DNA of 9,927 nt from NCBI GenBank assembly GCA_030688705.1, contig JAUYJH010000037.1, positions 1 to 9,927 of the forward strand, read 5' to 3'. The position numbers were made by a program, and so were the translations under genes. A model generated the notes under the pieces. That model searched no databases. It saw nothing but the letters and a program-made list of their open reading frames with translations, and was not told the DNA's origin. The stretch is from Deltaproteobacteria bacterium (GTDB lineage Bacteria > UBA10199 > SPLOWO2-01-44-7). Positions 1 through 7,230 of this stretch are shown piece after piece. The number at the start of each line of letters is the position of its first letter. The stretch's first letter is position 1.

Positions 1-3000
1 TCTTTGTTAAGACCCCAACCCTTTACGTTGCCACTGCCGTCGATGGCAAATCCGGCATATCCTCCCGCTCCAATGATGTTGATACCGGAGAGATTAGGAA
101 TTTGCACGGCGCATTTCCTATCGGTGCCGGTTCCATCTCCCAGCGCACCGTTGTAACTTACACCCCACGAGAAGACAGATCCCCCCTTGAGAGCAAAGAC
201 GGTAAGGTAGTCGTTGCCCGTTTGGGGAGAGATGACAATATCTTGAACATCGGTCCACGCGGTGGAACTGCTGGCGCAAGTCGCAGGTTCTCTTGTTCTA
301 TAACTCGTCGAAAATGAGCTCCATGTCGCAGAGGTGCTGTTGTTTCCGTAAGGTCCGACCCAGTTGGAACCCAAACCGTAAATATCCCCATCTTTGCCCA
401 ATGCCAGTAGTGTCTGATAACTGGCAGTGATTTGGACCATTTTTCCCGCACTGCCGCTGAGCAATGTCGGTGTCAGATTTGTCGTTGAGCTCAATTTACC
501 CCACCAGCGAACACTCCCGTCTTTAGAGAGAGCATAGGAGGTCTGATATCCGGCCGCGATGGCAACAGCGTCAGCCAAACTTGAAGCCTGAACAGGGGTC
601 GCACTGGAGCCGCTGCTACCATTTCCCAGGCCCCCTTCATAGAGATATCCCCACGACCAAACCGTTCCATCGTTCTTCAGGGCCAGCATGTGGCCGTTAC
701 CGGCCGCCACGTCGATCATCCCGGAGAGGCCGGCAACTTGGCTCGGTGTCTTGCGATAGCCGACCGACTCGTTGTTTCCCAAAAGCTTGTATTGCTGCGC
801 ACAGCAATCACCGTTATCTCCCCATGTCCAAACGGTCCCATCGTTTTTCAAGGCAATGACGGAAGAATCCCCGGACGGAGAGATGCTGACATCCACCTTA
901 ACGATCCCTGTCAAATAGCCATCGGCGGCCGTATTCACAACCTGCACCGGGGAGTTTCTGACTGTAGTCGTATTGTCACCCAACTGTCCCCTTGTGTTGC
1001 CTCCCGTTGTCCAGACGGTGCCGTCGCTCTTGAGGAAAGCGGTCATGATTCTGTAACTGGGATGCCCGCCACCCTCCGCCATCGGTTTCAAGGTCGGTGT
1101 CGCACTGACCTCGCTGGAGAGAGTTCCCGCTACACCGTTTGCAATCGGCCGGACTTTGTAATAATAAGCGGTCCCTGCTGTCAGGCCGCCTGTTCCAAGA
1201 CCGGCGTCATTGATCACCAAGCCGGTAACAGTGCCGGCAAGTGTATCACTGGCTGTCACACCACTGCTTGCTTTCCGATAGACTTCATAACTGGTCGCCC
1301 CGGATGTGGCATCCCATTTGAGCGAAACCCGTTTAGGTCCCCTTGCCGTAGCCGACACACCTGTGGCCGTGCCGACTTCTGTCGTCACATTAGAGACCTC
1401 CGAATAGTCGCTATATTGGTAAGCCGTAGAGGTCTGCCACTGGAGCCGGTAATTGTATGTCGCTCCCGTAGTAAGGCCGGTATTGGTATAACTGGTGGTG
1501 CCGGATTGATTATAGTACCGCGTATATTGATTGCTCCAACTGGCCCCTCCATTGGTGCTCCGCTGCAATATAAGGTAGTAGAAATTGTTGGGGAGCGTCC
1601 AGCTACAGGTTGCGGACGTGGAAGAAGCCGCTGAACAGTTCAAAGGATCCGGAGCGGCGGGATTTGTCCATTTACTGTTGGTGCCCTGACCGCCGTCAAG
1701 ACCCCCGCTGGTGACTGCATAGGCACAATAGTAATGGTTGGTATCGGCGCTCAATCCGGTATCGGAGAAACTCGTGTTCGCACCCTGATAAACAAGGTTT
1801 TGGTCCGAGCAGTTCGAAGCAATGAGGGAACGGTACAATTTGTAGGAGGCCGCGCCGGTGACGGCTGCCCAGCTTACATCTATGCTGGATGCCGTGTTGC
1901 TGTCGAACGATAATTGGGGAAAGGCAAGCGATATCGTCACATTCATCGCACTGGAACGCTCGCTCTCTTCTCCACCCTCTCCGACCGAAGTGACTTTGTA
2001 GCAGTACACGGTCCCCCACGGAATCGGCGAACCGATATTGTCATAATAGGTGTTCCAGGCATCAGCATTGGGCGCAACAACATTCCCGATATAGGATGCG
2101 TTGTCACAGTTAGTAATGCCCCTGTACACATTGAAGCTCACAGCACCGGTGGCTTTCAACGAGCCTATAGAGACTCTTGAATTGTTTGAATCCCACGATG
2201 CCCATGGAAAACCGGGAAGAGGGGGGGCCGTTTTTTTGGAAATTTCGGCGAGTTGGGAAAAATTTCCGGTCGCGTCGCGGCAGCGGATTACAAAGTAATA
2301 GAGGGTGTCGGGATTCAGGCTCGAAACAACGGCCCCCGCACCGCCGGCATTTGATGTGGCGCTGGCGGAACCGAAGGATTGCCCTCCTGATGCCGCCGAG
2401 TGATAGGCATCGCAAAGAATCTGGTCTGCGGCTGTGACGTCATCGGTCACACCCGCAACCGAAATCGTCACGGCACTGCTCGTACTCGACAAGGTTGCCT
2501 CGGCGGCGGAAGTACCCGGATTCGTGACATCCGAGCCCAAGCCGGTCGTGATACTTCTTTCCACCAAAGTGGAAAACCTGCCGTAGATGTCTTTCAGATT
2601 AGTCCCGATCGTCGCGGTGCAATTGGTCGAAGGAGCAATGTCTGCGGCAGGATTAAACGTAAAATTCGCGTTGGTTATGGCCACGCTTCCGGCAATGCTG
2701 GAACCGCCACAGACGAGGGAAATATTGGAGCCCGTTGCGGAATCGATGTTGTAATTACAGGAACCGGAAAAATTGGTGTTGGTCGACACATTGGTCGCCC
2801 CGCTGGCCGGCGAGGAGAAACTGCACGCAAAATTGTCCCGCTCCGTTGTAAAAGTGATACTGCGCGCGAATGTCTGCCCGCTCAAATTATTAAGGCTGAC
2901 GCTGAAGGTGCAAGAGACATTTTTTGTAAGGCTCACCGAAGGGACAAATTTCCAGACCTTCGAGGCGCTATCCCAAAGGGGCGAGCCGGCGACACTTTGA

Positions 3001-4814
3001 CCGCCGCAGACAAGCGTCATGTTCTGGGCCAGCACCGAATTAAAATCGAGTGACCCGATGATGGTCACTTGCGGCCTCAAATTGGCCACGGCAACCAGCG
3101 GCTCCGTATCGATCGGACTGAATGAAAGGGTCAGATCGCCGCCGCTGTAAATCGCAGTGGACCCTCCCGTGGACTCCCAAGAATCGGTGTAAAAATTGGT
3201 CAGTGTTGTCGTGGTCGTCTGAATCATTTGCGTAAAAAAGTCGGCGCTCATCGTGGAGAACTTCGTAAAATCGGTAAACGCCAACACCTGCGTCTGAATG
3301 GTCGTCTGCACTGTGGTAAAGTATAACGCGTTAAATAGCGCAGGATCTAATCTTCCGGCGTTGTCATCCTTCTTGAACGTATCGAAGGCGGAATAGGCAC
3401 TGGTTATGTTTTCCGCCGTCGCGGACGCGAGATTATTCGTTGTGATGTAACTGCCGGTCGCCTTTATCAGCTTTTCCATCTGCGAAGCGGTCATGGCGCT
3501 TGTAAGCGTCCCATTCGAAGCGGACATGGCGGTCGATTTATAGAGCGTTTCAAACTGGCCCATGCCGGCTGTATTGGCGAACATCTTGTTATCCACCGCT
3601 TGGTGCGTCACCTGCATGACCGCCGCGGGAGGCATTGTGGTAAAGGAACTGTCGTTCATCAGTTTAAACATCGCGGCTGGATTTTCTGTCATGCCTGACG
3701 CCATTTTGGTAAAGGCGGCAACACCGCTGGTCGCCGTACTTTTACGGATCTCCTGCATTTGGGTTTGAACAGCGGCATTCGTTTGAAAGGAAGCATTGAA
3801 TGTTGCATCCGTCATCGCAGGAATAAAATATTGCGCATCCTTAACGGCCAATGTGGCAAAGTCCGCAGCCTCGGAGGAGGAAAAATTACCGTATTGAGCC
3901 AATGCCGCGGCATTTCCCCCCACGACATTTTTCATCGTCGCCGCGATGTCGATGCCACCGCCGCCGGCCATCATGTTCTTCATCGCTTTTATCTGCGCGT
4001 CATATGATTTGGCCAAAGCATTTGAGGTATCGGCCCGTATTTTTGTCATGTCGTTGTAAATATCCAAAGAGTTCATTTTCATCACATCCGCTGGTATAGT
4101 GCGGGTACCGGAAATGGTCCCCAAGGTATCGCTTTTTCCGGACCCCACCAACATTTGCTGAAAAGCCAGATAACTAGCCGGCCCAAACGAAAGAGGAGAG
4201 GTCACCTCTTTGAGGTCAGAAGTGGAAATATTTTTGAGAGCCGCAGCAACGCTTTGAGGAAGAGCTATCGGGAGTGTGGAATTGTTCACCTTGCACTCAA
4301 CCAAAGGAGTGGTGGTCGCAGAAGAAAGTTTGCTCGAATCGATCAAAAGTTTCGCTTGGCTTCCTACAATCGACGCCGGTTTTGGGTTCAGGAGAGTGCC
4401 GTTGGAGCCGTCATAACAATTGCAAAAATTGTCGGAGGAGGAATCATCCCCAACGGCTTTGGACAAAACGATACCCGACTCCGACCGGGCCGGAACAATC
4501 CCTCTTGGAAGACCCGATACGGCGTTCAACGCCAGCAAAACCCCTTTGCCGACATTGAAAAATGGAGAATCGGCGGAGATATCTTTAGAGGATTTGAAGC
4601 TGACTGATTTGCTAAGGCTGGCTGAAACGGAAGAATCGACTGGAACAATTAACGTGGCATCGGTTGTAGCCGTCTCTGTTGTACCACCGCCGGAACCCGG
4701 CGCCACCCCCGCACTGCCGCAGCCGTTTAAAACGAGAAAAAGAGCGAAGCCTGTTATAAGGAGGCCCAGCTCCCCTTTAAAAACCCTATATTTTCTCGTC
4801 CACGTTATTCCCAT
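1..4814 (-). CDS. Large lipoprotein with Big_5-like, fibronectin III-like and RCC1-propeller regions (C-terminus off window)
   Basis: I translated this frame by hand from the ATG at 4814 to base 3 and found no stop in 1,604 codons, so it is a real gene cut by the window edge. An AGAGGG ribosome-binding site lies 4 nt upstream. Residues 1-31 are a signal peptide (basic WTRKYR, hydrophobic core) ending in a lipobox LNGC with Cys32 as lipidation site; the +2 residue is Gly, so outer-membrane sorting is plausible in a Gram-negative. Residues ~245-545 are Met/Ala/Thr-rich and probably helical, with no family recognised. Residues ~575-755 hold two Ig-like repeats resembling Big_5, each with LVCGG. 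Residues ~760-1245 hold about five FN3-like repeats (YYFVIR, VYCYKV, YYYKVRP strands). From ~1250 on there are RCC1-type blades: GTVWTTGGN, GTVWTWGDN, GTVWSWG, GSVFSWG. Likely a surface-exposed binding or adhesion protein; the ligand is unknown. Expression is probably independent of the pur genes. Confidence 0.9.
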   Translation of the reverse strand, partial: MGITWTRKYRVFKGELGLLITGFALFLVLNGCGSAGVAPGSGGGTTETATTDATLIVPVDSSVSASLSKSVSFKSSKDISADSPFFNVGKGVLLALNAVSGLPRGIVPARSESGIVLSKAVGDDSSSDNFCNCYDGSNGTLLNPKPASIVGSQAKLLIDSSKLSSATTTPLVECKVNNSTLPIALPQSVAAALKNISTSDLKEVTSPLSFGPASYLAFQQMLVGSGKSDTLGTISGTRTIPADVMKMNSLDIYNDMTKIRADTSNALAKSYDAQIKAMKNMMAGGGGIDIAATMKNVVGGNAAALAQYGNFSSSEAADFATLAVKDAQYFIPAMTDATFNASFQTNAAVQTQMQEIRKSTATSGVAAFTKMASGMTENPAAMFKLMNDSSFTTMPPAAVMQVTHQAVDNKMFANTAGMGQFETLYKSTAMSASNGTLTSAMTASQMEKLIKATGSYITTNNLASATAENITSAYSAFDTFKKDDNAGRLDPALFNALYFTTVQTTIQTQVLAFTDFTKFSTMSADFFTQMIQTTTTTLTNFYTDSWESTGGSTAIYSGGDLTLSFSPIDTEPLVAVANLRPQVTIIGSLDFNSVLAQNMTLVCGGQSVAGSPLWDSASKVWKFVPSVSLTKNVSCTFSVSLNNLSGQTFARSITFTTERDNFACSFSSPASGATNVSTNTNFSGSCNYNIDSATGSNISLVCGGSSIAGSVAITNANFTFNPAADIAPSTNCTATIGTNLKDIYGRFSTLVERSITTGLGSDVTNPGTSAAEATLSSTSSAVTISVAGVTDDVTAADQILCDAYHSAASGGQSFGSASATSNAGGAGAVVSSLNPDTLYYFVIRCRDATGNFSQLAEISKKTAPPLPGFPWASWDSNNSRVSIGSLKATGAVSFNVYRGITNCDNASYIGNVVAPNADAWNTYYDNIGSPIPWGTVYCYKVTSVGEGGEESERSSAMNVTISLAFPQLSFDSNTASSIDVSWAAVTGAASYKLYRSLIASNCSDQNLVYQGANTSFSDTGLSADTNHYYCAYAVTSGGLDGGQGTNSKWTNPAAPDPLNCSAASSTSATCSWTLPNNFYYLILQRSTNGGASWSNQYTRYYNQSGTTSYTNTGLTTGATYNYRLQWQTSTAYQYSDYSEVSNVTTEVGTATGVSATARGPKRVSLKWDATSGATSYEVYRKASSGVTASDTLAGTVTGLVINDAGLGTGGLTAGTAYYYKVRPIANGVAGTLSSEVSATPTLKPMAEGGGHPSYRIMTAFLKSDGTVWTTGGNTRGQLGDNTTTVRNSPVQVVNTAADGYLTGIVKVDVSISPSGDSSVIALKNDGTVWTWGDNGDCCAQQYKLLGNNESVGYRKTPSQVAGLSGMIDVAAGNGHMLALKNDGTVWSWGYLYEGGLGNGSSGSSATPVQASSLADAVAIAAGYQTSYALSKDGSVRWWGKLSSTTNLTPTLLSGSAGKMVQITASYQTLLALGKDGDIYGLGSNWVGPYGNNSTSATWSSFSTSYRTREPATCASSSTAWTDVQDIVISPQTGNDYLTVFALKGGSVFSWGVSYNGALGDGTGTDRKCAVQIPNLSGINIIGAGGYAGFAIDGSGNVKGWGLNK

Positions 4815-4882
4815 AGAACCCTCTGTCCCAATTACAAGCAAGAGGGATGCCAACTTTGAAAGTGGCTATATATAACGTTTTT

Positions 4883-4953
4883 TGTCATTTCTGCGGAAGC
4901 AGGAATCCAGTAGTTTCAGCAACTTCTGGATCCCGGCCTTCGCCGGGATGACG
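4883..4953. repeat. REP-like imperfect palindrome (element A)
   Basis: The left arm 4883-4910 reads TGTCATTTCTGCGGAAGC... to ATCCAG; the right arm 4926-4953, reverse-complemented, reads CGTCATCCCGGCGAAGGC... to ATCCAG. The arms are 28 nt each with a 15-nt loop and several mismatches. The same arm family recurs at 9601-9659, so this is a dispersed element rather than a one-off hairpin. It lies just upstream of the lipoprotein gene's possible -10 region. A 62-codon plus-strand frame through it only reflects the repeat sequence. Confidence 0.85.
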
Positions 4954-5045
4954 GTACGGAAGGACCGGAGAAAAGCGTTACACGACTCATTTGTCAAAAA
5001 TATGTCACCCACCACCGTCAAAATTTCGATGAACGTGACTCTTTT

Positions 5046-5138
5046 TCCCCCTTTGAAAAAGGGGGATTAAGGGGGATTTTATGATGACATCTTCAATACA
5101 CGTTCTTAAATCCCCCCGCCCCCTTTTTCAAAGGGGGA
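5046..5138. repeat. Long inverted repeat with C5/G5 blocks (element B)
   Basis: The outer 20 nt of the left arm (from 5046) and the right arm (ending 5138) are exactly complementary; both carry CCCCCTTT and AAAAAGGGGG. Inside, a further 9 nt (GGGGGATTT) pair after a 3-nt length difference, leaving a loop of about 28 nt. Each arm can also fold on itself. It lies downstream of the M50 gene and could stop or stabilise the pur transcript, but no U-run follows it on the minus strand, so it is not a canonical intrinsic terminator. Confidence 0.85.
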
Positions 5139-5147
5139 GATGACATC

Positions 5148-5188
5148 GGAAGCAGGAATGACAAATGAGATTAAGGAAGCAGGAATGA
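5148..5188. repeat. Two direct copies of a 14-bp REP half-element
   Basis: GGAAGCAGGAATGA occurs at 5148-5161 and again at 5175-5188, a 27-bp period. It matches part of the element A arm (GGAAGCAGGAAT at 4895-4906). The second copy lies inside the M50 gene and encodes its last residues (SSFLLP region and stop). These look like degraded half-elements next to element B. Confidence 0.75.
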
Positions 5189-5833
5189 TGAAACCCATTG
5201 AACCGGGATCAACACATAACGCAAGAATCCAAGGATAAAAAGACCCAACAAAATCAAAAAACTGTATCGGCTGAAATTGTCGAAGGCCGGAAGGGCCGAC
5301 TCGGGCAAAAGGCCGCGTAAGACAGAACCGCCATCCAGAGGAAAAAGGGGAATCAGATTGAAAAAAGCCAGAATCAGATTCAAGAAAACGCCCATTTGAC
5401 AGATGACCACCACCACCCGCAGTGCATCGCCGGTAAACACCCCTTCTTGCAGATGCCGCTCATTCAGATGAGGAACAAAGGCCAAAAGGCCGCGCAAAAC
5501 CAGAGAAAACAAAATGGCCAAAGTAATATTGCTGATGGGGCCGGCCGCGGCGACCCACAAACTGTCGCGTCTTTCATCTTTGAAATTTCTCGGGTCCACC
5601 GGCACCGGCTTGCCCCAGCCGATGATCGGCGCCCCCGTCATTAAAGCCATGACGGGCAAAAAAACGGTGCCGATGATATCCATATGGGGAATGGGGTTGA
5701 GCGTAATTCTCCCCAGCATTTTGGCGGTCGGGTCTCCCAGCCTGTTCGCGACCAACGCGTGCGCCGCCTCGTGAAAAGAGAGACAGAAAAGAAGCAGGGG
5801 GTAGAAGATGAAAAGGGCCTGAATTTTGTCCAT
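5171..5833 (-). CDS. Site-2 protease-like M50 family membrane zinc metalloprotease
   Basis: The product is a 220-residue polytopic membrane protein. The first hydrophobic segment (residues ~6-20) runs into the zinc motif HEAAH (21-25), where His21 and His25 bind zinc and Glu22 is catalytic. A later NLIPLFPLDGG (159-169) supplies the third zinc ligand, Asp167, as in the M50 family. Hydrophobic stretches lie at about 52-66, 92-120, 138-166 and 189-212. No PDZ or CBS domain is present, so this is the compact S2P-M50-like form; its substrate cannot be told. I chose the ATG at 5833 because its A is the last base of the purF stop (TAATG), a coupling arrangement, and because the 28 codons upstream (from 5917) lie inside purF and read as Arg/Ser-rich nonsense. 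The C-terminal SSFLLP is encoded by a repeat fragment. The role next to purine genes is unclear. Confidence 0.92.
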   Translation of the reverse strand: MDKIQALFIFYPLLLFCLSFHEAAHALVANRLGDPTAKMLGRITLNPIPHMDIIGTVFLPVMALMTGAPIIGWGKPVPVDPRNFKDERRDSLWVAAAGPISNITLAILFSLVLRGLLAFVPHLNERHLQEGVFTGDALRVVVVICQMGVFLNLILAFFNLIPLFPLDGGSVLRGLLPESALPAFDNFSRYSFLILLGLFILGFLRYVLIPVQWVSSFLLP

Positions 5834-7230
5834 TATTTTTGCCCAAGAGCCATCGCGGCGATTTCGGGACTGTCGGGAAGATCGACCGTGTAGTTGCCGG
5901 TGAAACAGGCGTCGCAATATTCTTCTTCGCTGTTTTGTTTTTTAAACCAGCGGAGTCCTTTGATGCTTAAAAAGCCAAGCGTGTCGGCGGTGATAAACTC
6001 GCGAATTTCTTCGACCGATTTTTGGGCCGCAATCAACTCGCCGCGCGTGGGGGTGTCAATTCCGTAAAAACAGGGCCAGCAGATCGGCGGCGAAGAGATG
6101 CGCATGTGCACCTCTTTAGCCCCCCCTTTTTCGCGCAGCATCTTCACGATTTTCATGCAGGTCGTCCCGCGGACAATGGAATCATCCACCACCACCACTT
6201 TTTTTCCTTTGAGCAGTTCGCGTATCGGGTTGAGTTTGATTTTGACACCGAAGTGGCGGATCGCCTGTTCCGGTTCAATGAAAGTGCGCCCGACATAATG
6301 ATTGCGAATAAGCCCCATCTGAAACGGAATCCCCGATTCCTCGGCATAGCCAATTGCCGCGGCCACCCCGGAGTCCGGGACCGGAATCACAATATCGGCT
6401 TCGATAGGGTGCTCCTTGGCCAACTGTTTTCCAAAGCCTTTTCGCATCTCATAGACATCACTGCCGAAAATATGGCTGTCGGGTCTTGCGAAATAAATAT
6501 GCTCAAAAATGCAATGGGCTCGCGAGGTGCCAGGCACCTCATGAGGAGTCAGGCTCCTCGTGAAAGTCCCCAGCTTGTTGAAAAGAATTGCCTCGCCCGC
6601 TTCTACTTCTTTCGTAAATTGCGCATCGACCAGATCGAGAGCGCAGGTCTCGGAAGCCACCACATAGCCCCCATCTTTTTTACCAATCACCAAAGGCCTA
6701 AAGCCTTTCGGGTCTCTGACCGCAATCAAGGCATCTTTTGTCAAAAAGACCAGCGAATAGGCCCCCAAAATTTTGGAACAGGCGTCGATAATTTTGTCCA
6801 TCAAATCTTTTTTGGGACTTCGGGCAATCAGGTGCATGATCACTTCGGTATCCATGGTCGATTGGAAGATGGCCCCCTTTTCTTCCAGCTCTTTTCTTAA
6901 AGTCTGCGCATTGGTGAGATTGCCGTTGTGGGCGACGGCGAGCTGGCCGCCGGAAAAATTGACGACAAACGGCTGGGCATTTTTGATGTCGCTGGTACCG
7001 CTGGTGGAATAGCGGACATGGCCGATGGCATTGCCGCCGGAAAGATGGGCGAATGTCGCCTCTGAAAAATTATCACTGACCAACCCCATCGCCTTGTAGC
7101 TGTGGACTTTGGCGCCATCGCTGGTCATGATGCCGCAGCTCTCCTGCCCCCGGTGCTGAAGGGCATAAAGAGAAAGATAGGCCAGCTTGGAGGCCTCTGG
7201 GAGATTAAAAATGCCGACTATGCCGCACAT
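5833..7230 (-). CDS. purF: Amidophosphoribosyltransferase (glutamine PRPP amidotransferase)
   Basis: PurF catalyses the first committed step of de novo purine synthesis: PRPP plus glutamine give 5-phosphoribosylamine. The 465-residue protein starts MCGIVGIF, so Cys2 becomes the N-terminal nucleophile once Met is removed; there is no propeptide like that of Bacillus subtilis. The Ntn glutaminase domain covers about 2-230 (HRGQES at 26-31, HNGNLTN at 101-107). The phosphoribosyltransferase domain follows, with the PRPP loop VVVVDDSIVRGTT at 345-357. Cys240, Cys387 and the CDAC pair 439/442 fit the four ligands of an iron-sulfur cluster, as in the B. subtilis type. Residues ~223-236 are encoded by tandem palindromes and look like an inserted loop. 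The gene overlaps the purL end by 13 nt and has a GGAG ribosome-binding site 8 nt upstream, inside purL. Length is normal. Confidence 0.98.
   Translation of the reverse strand: MCGIVGIFNLPEASKLAYLSLYALQHRGQESCGIMTSDGAKVHSYKAMGLVSDNFSEATFAHLSGGNAIGHVRYSTSGTSDIKNAQPFVVNFSGGQLAVAHNGNLTNAQTLRKELEEKGAIFQSTMDTEVIMHLIARSPKKDLMDKIIDACSKILGAYSLVFLTKDALIAVRDPKGFRPLVIGKKDGGYVVASETCALDLVDAQFTKEVEAGEAILFNKLGTFTRSLTPHEVPGTSRAHCIFEHIYFARPDSHIFGSDVYEMRKGFGKQLAKEHPIEADIVIPVPDSGVAAAIGYAEESGIPFQMGLIRNHYVGRTFIEPEQAIRHFGVKIKLNPIRELLKGKKVVVVDDSIVRGTTCMKIVKMLREKGGAKEVHMRISSPPICWPCFYGIDTPTRGELIAAQKSVEEIREFITADTLGFLSIKGLRWFKKQNSEEEYCDACFTGNYTVDLPDSPEIAAMALGQK
6524..6563. repeat. Tandem palindromes inside purF
   Basis: GAGGTGCC-A-GGCACCTC (6524-6540) is a perfect 17-bp palindrome. 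It is followed directly by GAGGAGTC-A-GGCTCCTC (6543-6559), the same design with one mismatch; the second can extend to 6539-6563. Together they encode residues ~223-236 of PurF (SLTPHEVPGTS region), between the glutaminase domain and the first Fe-S cysteine. The shared architecture suggests a duplicated small element rather than chance. Confidence 0.7.

Larger units (their letters stand above)
4815..5170. other. Gene-free, repeat-filled spacer between the pur/M50 operon and the lipoprotein gene
   Basis: No credible gene is seen in these 356 bases. They hold a REP-like palindrome, a longer inverted repeat and a copy of a short half-element, listed separately. It must carry the end of the pur/M50 transcript and the promoter of the lipoprotein gene. 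On the minus strand a TATATA box (4867-4874, about 55 nt before the lipoprotein start) could be a -10, but no acceptable -35 is seen at the right spacing, so I do not call a promoter. Confidence 0.7.

Noticed and set aside
690..1634. A 314-codon open frame on the plus strand
   Set aside because: It lies antisense to the lipoprotein frame, which shows a lipobox and recognisable FN3 and RCC1 repeats. Its translation is rich in Cys, Arg and Gly with no recognisable motif.
4882..5070. A 62-codon plus-strand frame beginning MSFLRKQESS
   Set aside because: This is the translation of a REP-like palindrome, a well-known spurious product of such elements.
5046..5138. Element B as a canonical intrinsic terminator of the pur/M50 operon
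   Set aside because: On the minus strand the hairpin is followed by an A-rich rather than U-rich run, and the loop is long. It could still affect transcript ends.
5148..5188. Short direct repeats as a CRISPR array
   Set aside because: There are only two 14-bp copies with a 13-bp spacing, no third unit and no cas genes; they match part of a REP arm.
6022..6900. A 292-codon open frame on the plus strand
   Set aside because: It is antisense to purF, whose motifs are unambiguous. The plus-strand translation has no family-like features.
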